Source of the DNA: CALKYB01 sp964510575
GTDB taxonomy: Bacteria > Bdellovibrionota_C > UBA2361 > SZUA-149 > CALKYB01
Direction: 5' to 3'
Assembly (NCBI GenBank): GCA_964510575.1
Contig: CAZECN010000035.1
Location: forward strand, 1-27,813
DNA length: 27,813 nt
Of the stretch, positions 14,327 to 22,570 are shown piece after piece. A program made the translations under genes and the position numbers. The notes beneath the pieces are model-generated. The model saw nothing but the letters and a program-made list of their open reading frames with translations. It was not told the origin of the DNA and made no database searches. Numbering within the stretch: position 1 is the first letter of the stretch; every line of letters begins with the position of its first letter.

Positions 14327-15648
14327 TGGAGTAGTCCTTCAACTTCATCTCGTCTTAGTGGCAATGCCTCGGAAAGATTCTTATGTCCACTTTGAGTTAT
14401 TAATATATCATTCTCAAGCCTTATTCCTATTCCTCGAAATTCGGCTGGCACAGACTTATCCTGTCCATCTATATAAAGTCCAGGTTCTACAGTGAAAACT
14501 TGCCCTGGTTTAAGGCCTTGTTCTTGGCTTCGCTCTATTTTAAACGGTTTTTTATAATCGAAAGGAGCGCAATCATGAACATCAAGTCCAAGCCAGTGTG
14601 AAGTGTTATGCATATAAAACTGCCGATATTTGTTTTTCTTTAAGACGGTGTCTATGGAGCCCTTAAGAAGGCCGATATCGATTAAACCTTTGGCTATTTC
14701 TTTAACAGCTGCCGCGTGAATTTTCTTTAAGCTTGAGCCAGGTTTCGACTTCTTTAAAGCTGCCTGATGAGCTTTGTACACTATGTCATAGAGAGCTGCT
14801 TGGGCTTCCGAGAATTTTCCATTTTTTGGAAAAGTTCTGGTTAGGTCGGCGGCGTAACCATTTAGACTTGCCCCGGCGTCAATCAGCACGAGGGAATTAT
14901 TTTTAATTTTCGATTGTCCTGGAGAGTGATGGAGGCAAGCGGCATTAGCCCCACTCGCTACTATAGTATTAAAAGCAGCTCTTTCAGCCCCACGTGCTGC
15001 GAAGCGAGCTTCGAGTTCACGTGCGCAATGCAGTTCTGTTCGGAAATTTTTAATTTCCTGCATGATTTCAATGAAGCTTTTGCAAGAAATGTTCACAGCC
15101 TCTTTTATTATTTTTAGTTCTTTGGAGTCTTTAGTAAGTCTTTCTCGAGATAATAGGTGCCGAATGTCCCCGAAACCGGAAGGCCTGTCGGGCCTAGGTC
15201 CCCAAGGCGACGATAGTAGTTTTAAAATTCTTTGATCCCAACTATTGGAAATGCCCAGAGTTGAGAATATTGTTTCCGCTCCGGCAACTCTTTTGGGGAT
15301 TTCCTTATCTAGCGAAGGGTAGGGTAAAACTAGATCGAATTCTTTATTTCTTTTGAAATCTTTTACAGTCTTTAAATCTCCATCCCAACGGCTTCTCACA
15401 GGGTCGTATTCAGGAGCGAACAGAATCGTTTGTGCTCCAGAACTATTCCCGAGTAATAGAAGTGCAGTATCGGGTTGGTTTATGCCGGTTAGATAATAAA
15501 AATTAGTATCTTGCACAAAAGGGAAGCAGGTATCTGCAGAGCAGACTTTGGCCTCAGGTGAGAACAGAATTGCGGCGCTTCCTTTAATTTTTGCCAGAAA
15601 TCTTTTACGTCGAATTGAAAAATTAACTTCTGATTTATTTCCCTTCAA
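14323..15648 (-). CDS. pepP: Xaa-Pro aminopeptidase (aminopeptidase P)
   Basis: This manganese-dependent M24 peptidase releases N-terminal residues preceding proline. Residues about 1-170 are the AMP_N domain (DTNFYYLTGINQPD, LFAPEYDPVRSRWDG). Residues 175-441 form the pita-bread catalytic domain. All five metal ligands can be counted: Asp257 and Asp268 (DAGASLNGYAADLTR), His351 (NTSHWLGLDVHD), Glu388 (TVEPGLY) and Glu412 (GIRLEND). The 441-residue length matches E. coli PepP. The start is TTG with GAGGACAACAAA upstream, a good ribosome site. It is cytoplasmic and translationally coupled to the SIMPL gene downstream. It diverges from the lipoprotein gene at 15735. Confidence 0.95.
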   Translation of the reverse strand: MKGNKSEVNFSIRRKRFLAKIKGSAAILFSPEAKVCSADTCFPFVQDTNFYYLTGINQPDTALLLLGNSSGAQTILFAPEYDPVRSRWDGDLKTVKDFKRNKEFDLVLPYPSLDKEIPKRVAGAETIFSTLGISNSWDQRILKLLSSPWGPRPDRPSGFGDIRHLLSRERLTKDSKELKIIKEAVNISCKSFIEIMQEIKNFRTELHCARELEARFAARGAERAAFNTIVASGANAACLHHSPGQSKIKNNSLVLIDAGASLNGYAADLTRTFPKNGKFSEAQAALYDIVYKAHQAALKKSKPGSSLKKIHAAAVKEIAKGLIDIGLLKGSIDTVLKKNKYRQFYMHNTSHWLGLDVHDCAPFDYKKPFKIERSQEQGLKPGQVFTVEPGLYIDGQDKSVPAEFRGIGIRLENDILITQSGHKNLSEALPLRRDEVEGLLQ

Positions 15649-15668
15649 TTTGTTGTCCTCACTGAGGG

Positions 15669-15698
15669 TTGCAGCCTCTTAAAAAATCACAGTATAGT
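15669..15698 (+). promoter_or_regulatory. Probable sigma-70-type promoter of the 15735 lipoprotein gene
   Basis: TTGCAG (15669-15674) and TATAGT (15693-15698) are separated by 18 bases. The -10 box matches five of six consensus positions, the -35 box about half. This would start transcription near 15705, about 30 bases before the gene. Confidence 0.4.
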
Positions 15699-15734
15699 CC
15701 ACCTTGTTTTTAATCTCTTTTCGGTCTTTTTGCT

Positions 15735-16214
15735 ATGTCCATTTTAAGGTCTGACCTTGTTTTAAGATTTTTGATTTTATCAGGGCTTATTTTACTTTGC
15801 TCCTGTGGAAAATATGGCTCTCCGCTTCCTCCTGAGGACTTTCGACCAGCAGGGGTTAGAGATCTGAGGGTAGAGGGCGACTCTCAAGGACTAGAGTTTT
15901 CCTGGCTTCCTCCGGCTACCAAAATTGCAGGAGGACCTTTGGATGACCTTGACGGTTTTACCTTGGGTAGAGCGGTAGTTATTGACGGGGAGAGAAGTAA
16001 ATTCCGAACCATTGCTAAGATTGGTCACAACCAAAAGCAAGGACCAGACGGTTTACAGAGAAGAGTTGCTTACAAAGATTCTGATGTGAAGCCGGGCTTA
16101 ATCTACGACTATATTCTTCATGCATTCAATAAGAACGGTCGAAAGGGTTTAGGTTCAAAGGTGGCTAGGATTAAGTTTCGTGGAAGGTCTAGCGATATTG
16201 AGGTTTTGAACTAG
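15735..16214 (+). CDS. Small lipoprotein, possible fibronectin-III-like fold
   Basis: This 159-residue protein has a hydrophobic signal (residues 7-20) and a lipobox ending LCSC, so Cys24 is the likely lipidated residue. It is followed by GKYGSPLPPEDFRP, reminiscent of the CGxxGPLxxP tail seen after the cysteine in LptM-type lipoproteins. The mature part reads as a single beta-sandwich: LRVEGDSQGLEFSW, then the FTLGRAVVIDGE and YDYILHAFNKNGRKG strands with the Tyr-Asn pattern typical of fibronectin type III modules. It is probably anchored to the periplasmic face of a membrane. It has no ribosome site. Function unknown. Confidence 0.75.
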   Translation: MSILRSDLVLRFLILSGLILLCSCGKYGSPLPPEDFRPAGVRDLRVEGDSQGLEFSWLPPATKIAGGPLDDLDGFTLGRAVVIDGERSKFRTIAKIGHNQKQGPDGLQRRVAYKDSDVKPGLIYDYILHAFNKNGRKGLGSKVARIKFRGRSSDIEVLN

Positions 16215-16238
16215 GTATCTTGATTTAGATATCGAGAG

Positions 16239-16646
16239 CTAGATAAGAGGCTCAATAAAAAGAATGTAAGTCCAAGGGACGATGGCAGCTGCGATGTAAA
16301 TTCCTGTTATTGCTTTCAAGGCATGCTTAACCCAAGGAATTCTTCCAGAGTAAACTGTTAAAGTTATAACTAACAGTATCGACATTACCTTTACGGCGGT
16401 CAGTGTAGGAACATGTCCGAATTCAAGCATCATGCTTCGCAAAAATGGATTCCCTTCCATCTGAACTCCAAACTGGTTAACTCCCATGTTTGTGAGCATG
16501 CCGTCTATGATTTGAAGAAGAGAAAGGAACATTCCAAGAGCGAATACTTCCCTAGCTGGAAGTTGAGGGTTGGCCACGTGCGAGCGGGGAGAGTCCAGCA
16601 AGTTGCTGAAGCCATATGTTAAATTTTGTGTGCTCTGAATAACCAT
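16239..16646 (-). CDS. DUF5658-like multipass membrane protein
   Basis: This 135-residue protein has three likely membrane helices: FALGMFLSLLQIIDGMLT (35-52), LTAVKVMSILLVITLTVY (82-99) and ITGIYIAAAIVPWTYILF (113-130). The pattern LQIIDGMLTNMGV...EGNPFLR...AVKVM matches the DUF5658 family of small membrane proteins, whose role is unknown. The conserved acidic Asp in the first helix and the Glu-Gly-Asn-Pro loop are both present. The start ATG follows AAAGAGACT. The gene is convergent with the lipoprotein gene, with a 24-base gap, and divergent from the 16852 gene. Confidence 0.8.
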   Translation of the reverse strand: MVIQSTQNLTYGFSNLLDSPRSHVANPQLPAREVFALGMFLSLLQIIDGMLTNMGVNQFGVQMEGNPFLRSMMLEFGHVPTLTAVKVMSILLVITLTVYSGRIPWVKHALKAITGIYIAAAIVPWTYILFIEPLI

Positions 16647-16851
16647 AGTCTCTTTATTGCCTTATTTCTTATTCTCATATCCTTAGTAAATCAAACTTTG
16701 CTTCATAAATTCAGTCATGATTCCCCTGTGATTTGAGAGCATAAAGGCAGTCATATTAAGCACTTGCTCAACTTTATTAAGCTTTTTGGCTAAAATAGGG
16801 GGTTTAAAATCGCTAATTTTGACTCTTCAGCTAGCCGATAGCTAAGTACAT

Positions 16852-17775
16852 ATGAACTCTCTCAAAACAATAAAGCTTATCCAAGTGCGCTCACCCCGTA
16901 GGGGCTGCCCCGAGATGTTTGAGCTGCTTAGTTCAGATTTTGGGTCTAGCAGGTTTGAGCAAAGCATCGAGGTTGTGGGGCCCTCAACCCGCCCTAGTCA
17001 AATATCTGCGGATAGAGTTGGACTTTCTTTGGAAGAACTAATGTCTGACTTTAAGGACAGTGATTCGTCCATCTTGTATTTATTTTTTGGAGGTAATGGC
17101 ACGAGAAAAGCTATGCCTAGCTTCGGCTCTGCGAAGTTACCGGTAGTTTTTATTGAATCAACTCATGATTATGGAATGCGAGCCCAACCAGAGAAAACTT
17201 TTGGTTATACTTCAGCCATTGAGACCCTAACTACTAACGCTCGTGATTATTTTGAAAAGCAGGGCAAACCCTCTATATTTATCACCCCTGGAAGAGAGAA
17301 GAATGGTCTAGCGGCGAGAGTAGCGATTGCTCTGAACAATCGTTTCCAAAAAGATTTCAACTATGCCCGGACTTTGTTTGAACTTTCTCAGTCGTTGAGA
17401 GCTAGTAGAGCCGTGGTTATTAGTGAAGCCTTTTCTAGGTATTTTGGTCATGACCTGGAAAGTTCAGTTACTTCTTTTCCTCTCGAAAAACAGCTTAAAG
17501 ACTTCTTGGCTAAAGAGGAGGTTCCGTTAAACGCTTTGACTCGAGTCACTGGTCCAGAGCTAGAAAAGATGGACTACACCTTTTCTTCTCAAGATCAGAG
17601 TATGGTTGAGTTGATGGCTCATGAGTTAAGCGTGTTTATTAATGAGCTTAATCGAGGAGAAGAAGAGGCTTTAGTTTGTAGAAGGGAACACCTACTAAAT
17701 TATGGAAAAGGTGGTTTCGTTTACTATCTGGGAGATCGTGTCCAGAGTCGTTCCTCCCAATGGGGTTCACTCTAG
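16852..17775 (+). CDS. Unrecognised 307-residue protein
   Basis: I do not recognise this protein. It appears soluble, with no signal peptide or membrane segment. The sequence alternates short hydrophobic strands and helices in a Rossmann-like manner: ILYLFFGGNGTRKA (near 75-88), LPVVFIESTHDYG (near 97-109) and SIFITPGREKNG (near 142-153). A glycine loop GGNGT resembles the GGDGT loop of NAD- and lipid-kinases, but the surrounding pattern does not match them. The start ATG lacks a ribosome site. The ATG at 16915 is an alternative, preceded by a GC-rich repeat. A TTGACT at 16819-16824 could be a -35 box, but no good -10 follows. It is flanked by divergent and convergent genes and so is transcribed alone. 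Confidence 0.7.
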   Translation: MNSLKTIKLIQVRSPRRGCPEMFELLSSDFGSSRFEQSIEVVGPSTRPSQISADRVGLSLEELMSDFKDSDSSILYLFFGGNGTRKAMPSFGSAKLPVVFIESTHDYGMRAQPEKTFGYTSAIETLTTNARDYFEKQGKPSIFITPGREKNGLAARVAIALNNRFQKDFNYARTLFELSQSLRASRAVVISEAFSRYFGHDLESSVTSFPLEKQLKDFLAKEEVPLNALTRVTGPELEKMDYTFSSQDQSMVELMAHELSVFINELNRGEEEALVCRREHLLNYGKGGFVYYLGDRVQSRSSQWGSL

Positions 17776-17795
17776 CGCCTTTTAAAGTGAACCGT

Positions 17796-18104
17796 CTAGT
17801 GAAGGGACTCGTCTTCCTCTGTGTCAGCTAAGACAACAGCTTGTTCTAATTCAGTGACTAACTCTAGAACTCTTTCTCTAATATCTTCGGCGAGTGCCAT
17901 AATCATTGAGCCTGCTTGGCTTCCTGAGCTGTCAACATGGACAAGGGCTCGTGCTAGCCACTCTCCAGTGGTCTCTAGCTGGTCAATCCTAAGCGAAATA
18001 TCTTGTATTTTAGATAAAGTATCCATGTTCAAAGCAAAAAAACCTGTTTTCCCCACAGCAGCAAACTGCTCAATCTCTTCATTTAGATGCTGGCCAAAAG
18101 CCAA
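17796..18104 (-). CDS. Small acidic helical protein, unrecognised
   Basis: This 102-residue protein is predicted to be almost wholly helical, with heptad-like stretches (IQDISLRIDQLETTGEWLARAL and RERVLELVTELEQAV), and ends in an acidic tail (DTEEDESLH). It has no signal peptide or membrane segment. It may form a coiled-coil dimer, but I cannot name a family. The TTG start is supported by GAGG seven to eight bases upstream; an ATG 26 codons in is the alternative. It lies 33 bases downstream of the DUF3352-like lipoprotein gene on the same strand, so the two are probably co-transcribed. The opposite-strand frame over the same bases looks like a shadow. Confidence 0.6.
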   Translation of the reverse strand: MAFGQHLNEEIEQFAAVGKTGFFALNMDTLSKIQDISLRIDQLETTGEWLARALVHVDSSGSQAGSMIMALAEDIRERVLELVTELEQAVVLADTEEDESLH

Positions 18105-18137
18105 GGGTTCAACCTCAAAAGCCAGAAAAACTTATAA

Positions 18138-19730
18138 TCAATTTGTAGCACCAAAATAGTTCAGTACTAGCTCTCCTGGGACTCTCTCTAGTGAGCCAGT
18201 GAAAGAACCTTGCTTCTTTAAATTTCTAATATTTTCAGCGTTTATGAACCTTGCCACATCTCTATTGCCGGGTGACGCCATTTGAATAAATCCTCCTACT
18301 TTTTCTAGTAGGATGCCTAGTTGACGATTATTAATGTAAAGATTCGCTAGAGTTGGTCGGTCAACTAAGTGCTCTCGGATTTTACTATCTAAACTATCAG
18401 CAAAGATCTTTTTATCATTGCTCTCGTTTAATCCAAGCAGCGAGCCTATTTCTTTCTCGGACATTGCCAGAAAAACCCTAGTTCCTTTTCTGGCTAGAAA
18501 AGCTCCTATTCCCATAGGATTGATGAAATGTTTCACCTTATTGTCACCAATAGTTTTTTCCGAAGATGTGCCACCTTTTCCAAAAACATTGGCTAAGGAT
18601 TGATCCAATTCTTGCTTAATTTGTTCAGCTAGTTGCTCCTCAGAACATTGAATAACTAAACTTAGCTCTGGGATAGGAAGAAAGAACTGTCCTGGCTCAG
18701 CCGGCTTAGCCATTAGGGAAGCACGTTTAATAGACTTAAGTTTTTCAACGTGTAGAGAATTATCTTTACTAGTATCAACTAAATAGGAAATTAGTGAGCC
18801 ATCTAGGTCAAGGTACAGTAAGGGATCTCCTGTAAAGTACGAAATAGCTGACGATCCTGGAGCTCCTGCTAACTTATCTAGTGAGTCTCTTTCTTTGATA
18901 AGTGCTCGAGCGATGCCGCTTGGATTCTCTAGCATTGCTCCCTCGAAGGCTAAGTTTACTAAAGGAGATTCACTGGTTTTGGAAGGAAAAGCTTGTTCCA
19001 AGTCCAGGTACCCCCAGTAGACTCTTCTTTCAGGAGAGCCAAAACCTTTGATTGCTCTTTTGAAGTTAGAATCTGAGAATATCTTATTTTCTTCGGCTTT
19101 TTCGCCAGCCAGAAAACCTTGATTCAGTTCTTTGTTAGGACTGATTGAAATAAGTTTATCCTTGGCTGATAAGTATATCTCCTGCCCTGATCCATCTGCT
19201 ACAACTACTTTTGTATTCTCGGGTGTTGATTCAGGAGCAGTGATTTTTTTACCAGATTTCTCTAGTTGGTCTGAAATGGCATCTACTACTTTTTGAGAGT
19301 CGACTCCGGGTGTGGTTTCGAAAAATCCACCGCCAGTTGTTAGACCATTTTTTTCAGGAAAGACGTAAGCTAGACCGCTTCCGAGTAAATCCTCAATTTT
19401 GCTGTTAGGCTTGATATTAGCACCAGCTTTCTCAAATACCTGTTTCCAGTTTATTCCTTGCACCTTGAAGGAGTCTAGTAATTTCACAAAACCATAACCT
19501 CCCCATGGAGATGCAGAGTAATCCTTGAAGCCAGGGCTAAGTGTATTAAAGCTTACGAAACCAACAGCCTCACTAGGCAGAAGTATTTCTGCGGAAGGGC
19601 TAGTGCTTTGAACTGAACTGGATTTAGTTTGAGCAGTTTGATTGGAGCCATTTCTATCCTCGTCTTTCGAGCAAGAGAGGAATCCAAAAATTAGTATAGC
19701 TGCAAGAAGATATTTAATTACCTTAACCAT
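18138..19730 (-). CDS. DUF3352-like lipoprotein
   Basis: This 530-residue protein has a lipoprotein signal: charged MVKVIK, a hydrophobic core, then GFLSC with Cys20 as the lipidation site. A low-complexity serine/threonine-rich linker runs to about residue 48. The mature protein opens with ILLPSEAVGFVSFNTLSPGF and has long alternating strands and amphipathic helices, ending SFTGSLERVPGELVLNYFGA. This resembles DUF3352-type proteins, a poorly understood group of exported proteins. The family call is moderate. It is probably periplasmic and membrane-anchored. AGGA precedes the ATG at loose spacing. Confidence 0.72.
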   Translation of the reverse strand: MVKVIKYLLAAILIFGFLSCSKDEDRNGSNQTAQTKSSSVQSTSPSAEILLPSEAVGFVSFNTLSPGFKDYSASPWGGYGFVKLLDSFKVQGINWKQVFEKAGANIKPNSKIEDLLGSGLAYVFPEKNGLTTGGGFFETTPGVDSQKVVDAISDQLEKSGKKITAPESTPENTKVVVADGSGQEIYLSAKDKLISISPNKELNQGFLAGEKAEENKIFSDSNFKRAIKGFGSPERRVYWGYLDLEQAFPSKTSESPLVNLAFEGAMLENPSGIARALIKERDSLDKLAGAPGSSAISYFTGDPLLYLDLDGSLISYLVDTSKDNSLHVEKLKSIKRASLMAKPAEPGQFFLPIPELSLVIQCSEEQLAEQIKQELDQSLANVFGKGGTSSEKTIGDNKVKHFINPMGIGAFLARKGTRVFLAMSEKEIGSLLGLNESNDKKIFADSLDSKIREHLVDRPTLANLYINNRQLGILLEKVGGFIQMASPGNRDVARFINAENIRNLKKQGSFTGSLERVPGELVLNYFGATN

Positions 19731-19761
19731 GCTGGGTTTGTCCTAGTTTGAGATTTTATCA

Positions 19762-19778
19762 ATGATAGCCCCTATCAT
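19762..19778. promoter_or_regulatory. Perfect palindrome upstream of the DUF3352-like gene
   Basis: ATGATAG and CTATCAT pair perfectly around CCC in the 89-base gap between two minus-strand genes. No T-run follows on either strand. It could be an operator for the downstream lipoprotein gene or a small RNA hairpin. Confidence 0.3.
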
Positions 19779-19819
19779 AGGCTGTAGAACTGAGGCAAAA
19801 AATGAATGATCTATTAGCT

Positions 19820-20506
19820 CTAAAAGTTTTTTTCGAATTCTAGCAAAGCCGCTGATTCTAAAAAATCGTAGGACACCGTTACACTTTTTAATATCCTAAG
19901 CCTAGGCTCTAACCCTCTTTTAGGGCTAAAGTGAACTTTAAACCAAGCAAGGGCTTCACCATTTGATTTTGAGCGACTATTTATTGCTAGTTCACCTTGA
20001 TTGTTTTTATGAACAGCTAGAGTAGTAAGATCTCTGACCCAAACTAGCTTCTTTAAGCTTTTCTTAATGTACTCACCTACCGGAGCGTCAAGGGCTAATT
20101 TAGCGATCTCTCTTCCAGATTGATATAAGAAAACTGACTGGGCTAGTCTCTGGTCATCTTCAACTTGGCGGAGCAGGTTAAGATCGAGGTAGTCTTCCAT
20201 TCTGACAAGACCTCTGTAGAAAGAACCAAACCTTTCGTATGTGTGATTCACTTTTAGAACTTCTTGAGCAGTGAGAGTTTTTAGGCTCGGTAATTGATAG
20301 TTTGAGGAAGTGTTACTAACTTTGAGGCTTTTAACCTCTTGAGCCAACTCCGACTGTCTCAGAGAAGCCGTCTCAGTGGAGAAGGTAGTCGAGGGTAAAA
20401 TATCTTCGGCGGTTGCCCGTACGGGCAATAGAACTGCAATTACAGCAGCCGAAGCAAAAACTTTAAAAAAAACTTTATTCAAAACAGCTCGCAAACCCAT
20501 CTTCAA
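19820..20506 (-). CDS. Exported protein of unknown function
   Basis: This 228-residue protein starts with a classic signal peptide: a basic start, hydrophobic FASAAVIAVLLPV, and probable cleavage near ATAE (about residue 33). The mature part is helical at first (SELAQEVKSLKV, EVLKVNHTYERF), then ends in strands with WFKVHFSPKRGLEPRL and VTVSYDFLESAALLEF. I do not recognise a family. The first codon is TTG with GAGGGG five bases upstream; the ATG two codons later is equally possible. It lies in a run of four or more minus-strand envelope genes and may be co-transcribed with them. It is probably periplasmic. Confidence 0.65.
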   Translation of the reverse strand: MKMGLRAVLNKVFFKVFASAAVIAVLLPVRATAEDILPSTTFSTETASLRQSELAQEVKSLKVSNTSSNYQLPSLKTLTAQEVLKVNHTYERFGSFYRGLVRMEDYLDLNLLRQVEDDQRLAQSVFLYQSGREIAKLALDAPVGEYIKKSLKKLVWVRDLTTLAVHKNNQGELAINSRSKSNGEALAWFKVHFSPKRGLEPRLRILKSVTVSYDFLESAALLEFEKNF

Positions 20507-20649
20507 TCAATCCCCTCATTTTCAGCCTAACTAGTTCAATTGGGCTGGAAAAGGTGAAATTTTGATGATGACTAAGCAGCAAAAGTATCGAGGAATACGA
20601 TAATTGAACTTAAGACAAAATTTCTCTAGTTAGTTCAAGGGTCTGCCTG

Positions 20650-21240
20650 TCAGCCAGGAGAGCTGTTATTTTCAGAAAATTTGTCTGATAAGACCAAAAT
20701 TCTTTTCAAGTGCATGATAATTACAAAATCATAGAATGCATGGGCAATAATAGCTGGCCAAAGGCTTCCAGTGTACTGGCAAAGCCATGCGAAGTAGCAG
20801 CCGATTAAGAAATAAAGTAAAGCGACCAGAGGAAAAGTTTTTACTTGAAAACCGAAATGTAAAACCGAAAACAAAAGGCTGCTTATAATTATTCCAGTTT
20901 CGGTCAATAATACTCCTCTAAAAAACAGTTCTTCACCGAAGCCAGCTAAAATAGAAACGATTAGTGCAGTTGGTATGTCCATCATTTTCGCTAGCGGGTA
21001 AACTACCCGATCTCTGAATTTAATGAACTGATCTAGGACAGGGATTTGCTTTGTTCTGATTCCAAAAAAAATAAAATTTACTACAAAGAGAGGAATTGAA
21101 AAGAGAAGTCCAATTTTAAGATCCACTCTACTCGGAAGCCCAATAAAAGGCTTCTCTCGATACCAGATCCAGGCAACCCAAATAAGAACTAGAAACAATT
21201 CTGTTGCTGCGCTGACTAAAAGAATTTTATTTTTAGTCAT
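20650..21240 (-). CDS. CPBP-family intramembrane metalloprotease
   Basis: This 196-residue multipass membrane protein of the CAAX-protease/bacteriocin-processing family (Abi) carries the three diagnostic motifs. EExxxR is Glu103-Glu104-Arg108 in FGEELFFRGVLL. FxxxH ends at His128 in FSVLHFG. The HxxxD motif is His167-Asp171 in IIAHAFYDF. The active site faces into the membrane; substrates are not predictable from sequence. It is shorter than eukaryotic Rce1 proteins but normal for bacterial members. The ATG overlaps the stop of the upstream lipoprotein gene (ATGA), so the two are co-translated, and the lipoprotein may be functionally linked. Confidence 0.9.
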   Translation of the reverse strand: MTKNKILLVSAATELFLVLIWVAWIWYREKPFIGLPSRVDLKIGLLFSIPLFVVNFIFFGIRTKQIPVLDQFIKFRDRVVYPLAKMMDIPTALIVSILAGFGEELFFRGVLLTETGIIISSLLFSVLHFGFQVKTFPLVALLYFLIGCYFAWLCQYTGSLWPAIIAHAFYDFVIIMHLKRILVLSDKFSENNSSPG

Positions 21241-22415
21241 CTTCTTTTCTCACAAACTGTTTCGGGCGCACTAATGCGACTGAACATAGTATTGGATATA
21301 TTCGCTGCCGCTTTTTCTAGAGCAAAAACCCATCCACCATCAAGGTTTTTATCCAAATATGAGCTACTAGTACATTTACCAGAAATAGGAGTAGTGCGAT
21401 TGTTTGAAACGAGATTCCAGTTAAGCTCCAAGGAAAGCTTGCTCTCTCTTTGGTTTAGCTCCAGTCTGTTAACATTTGTTTTAAGAATTTTCATATCTAC
21501 ATCCGGGTAAGGTCCACGACTACCGGCAAAAGAAGCAGACTTAGTATCAGACGGAATTCCTTGGTGAACCCCCCTTTGTATCATTCTCAGTAACTGACCT
21601 TGACTATAGCCAGGCCAGGTTTTGAAACCGTATGAGTCAGCTATTATTTTTCCATTTATTTCAGATATATCAAATTCAGCTCTCGGCATGTCGACGGCTA
21701 AGAACTTCCCTGGTTCTTGAAGGCTCTGATGACGAAGCTTAGGTCTCTTTCTTATCTGCTGTAGTAAAGGTTCTAATTTATTCTTTAAAGTCTTTTCTAC
21801 AAAAGCGCTTATTCTGGGACCTTGGGCTTGTGGTAAAATGGAATATTCAGAGATTTCGACTTTCTCACTGAAAGAAGGTCGAAGAGCGTCAGCGCTGTGT
21901 TGGTTATAGAAATTTACTATCAACTCAGCCGATACACTAAGCTTTCTAGTTAGTAGCAGGTCCCATGCATTGGCACGCAAGGAATCAATTTTGACCTCGA
22001 CAATTCCCTGGAGCGGTATTGACGATTTTAGTTTGGTTAAGTCTCTTTTTTGAACTTCCGCTACTCTGAAACCGTCTTTTGCTAAAAGGTCAATTACTAC
22101 CTCGTCTATCAACTGCTGCTTACCGTGTTCAAAGTAAGTGGAGGTCAAAGGAATAAAGCCGAACAAGTATTGGCTACCAAGCTTACTATTCTCCAATGCT
22201 TGCGTAGAAGCTTCATTTTTTAGCAAAGCTACGGTGTCGGGAATAAAGACTTTAGTTAGTCTAGAATCAGAAAGGACATAACCACTTACTGGCTCTGGTA
22301 AGCCGTGGGAGATACAAGAGCTCATTAAGGGAAAAATTAGGGCAATTGCCAGGCGTAGAGGTTTGATTTTATTCAGGAAAATTAAGAAAGCCGCTTGTTT
22401 ATCTTTTGGCGTCAT
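21237..22415 (-). CDS. Probable lipoprotein, unrecognised
   Basis: This protein of about 392 residues has an N-terminal hydrophobic stretch (LRLAIALIFPLMSSC) that ends in a lipobox-like sequence with Cys34 (chosen numbering). The mature part contains repeated beta-strand and amphipathic segments (IQGIVEVKIDSLRANAWDLLLT, VSAELIVNFYNQ) reminiscent of outer-membrane-associated lipoproteins, but I cannot assign a family. The frame extends upstream to TTG (22460) and ATG (22457). I chose the ATG at 22415 because it puts the hydrophobic stretch nearer the N-terminus. None of the starts has a ribosome site. Its stop overlaps the CPBP protease start, so both proteins are probably made together. Confidence 0.65.
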   Translation of the reverse strand: MTPKDKQAAFLIFLNKIKPLRLAIALIFPLMSSCISHGLPEPVSGYVLSDSRLTKVFIPDTVALLKNEASTQALENSKLGSQYLFGFIPLTSTYFEHGKQQLIDEVVIDLLAKDGFRVAEVQKRDLTKLKSSIPLQGIVEVKIDSLRANAWDLLLTRKLSVSAELIVNFYNQHSADALRPSFSEKVEISEYSILPQAQGPRISAFVEKTLKNKLEPLLQQIRKRPKLRHQSLQEPGKFLAVDMPRAEFDISEINGKIIADSYGFKTWPGYSQGQLLRMIQRGVHQGIPSDTKSASFAGSRGPYPDVDMKILKTNVNRLELNQRESKLSLELNWNLVSNNRTTPISGKCTSSSYLDKNLDGGWVFALEKAAANISNTMFSRISAPETVCEKRR

Positions 22416-22570
22416 AATAAAGAGGTGAAGTTGTGTGTTCTGCTTGGTCCAGTCCATCAAGATTTGACGGTAGCTTCAAATGGATGTTCTGAGCAAGCTT
22501 AGTCTTTGCATCTTTCGCTTGGTGTTTTTCGTCTGTTGTTAGAGGGTGTCTAATAAGAATCAATTAACCT

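Noticed and set aside
16216..16231. Hairpin TATCT-TGATTT-AGATA between the lipoprotein and DUF5658-like stops
   Set aside because: Only five AT-rich base pairs and no T-run on either strand, so it is not supported as a terminator.
16829..16843. Inverted repeat AGCTA-GCCGA-TAGCT just before the ATG at 16852
   Set aside because: Only five pairs; no other feature supports an operator there.
17821..18159. Plus-strand open frame of 112 codons opposite the small acidic protein
   Set aside because: The minus-strand frame has a ribosome site, a heptad pattern and sensible operon position. The plus frame is serine/alanine-rich and runs into the end of the neighbouring gene.
20650..22415. Bacteriocin processing or immunity locus suggested by the CPBP protease
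   Set aside because: There is no small leader-peptide gene, transporter or modification enzyme nearby, and the protease family is widespread with varied roles.
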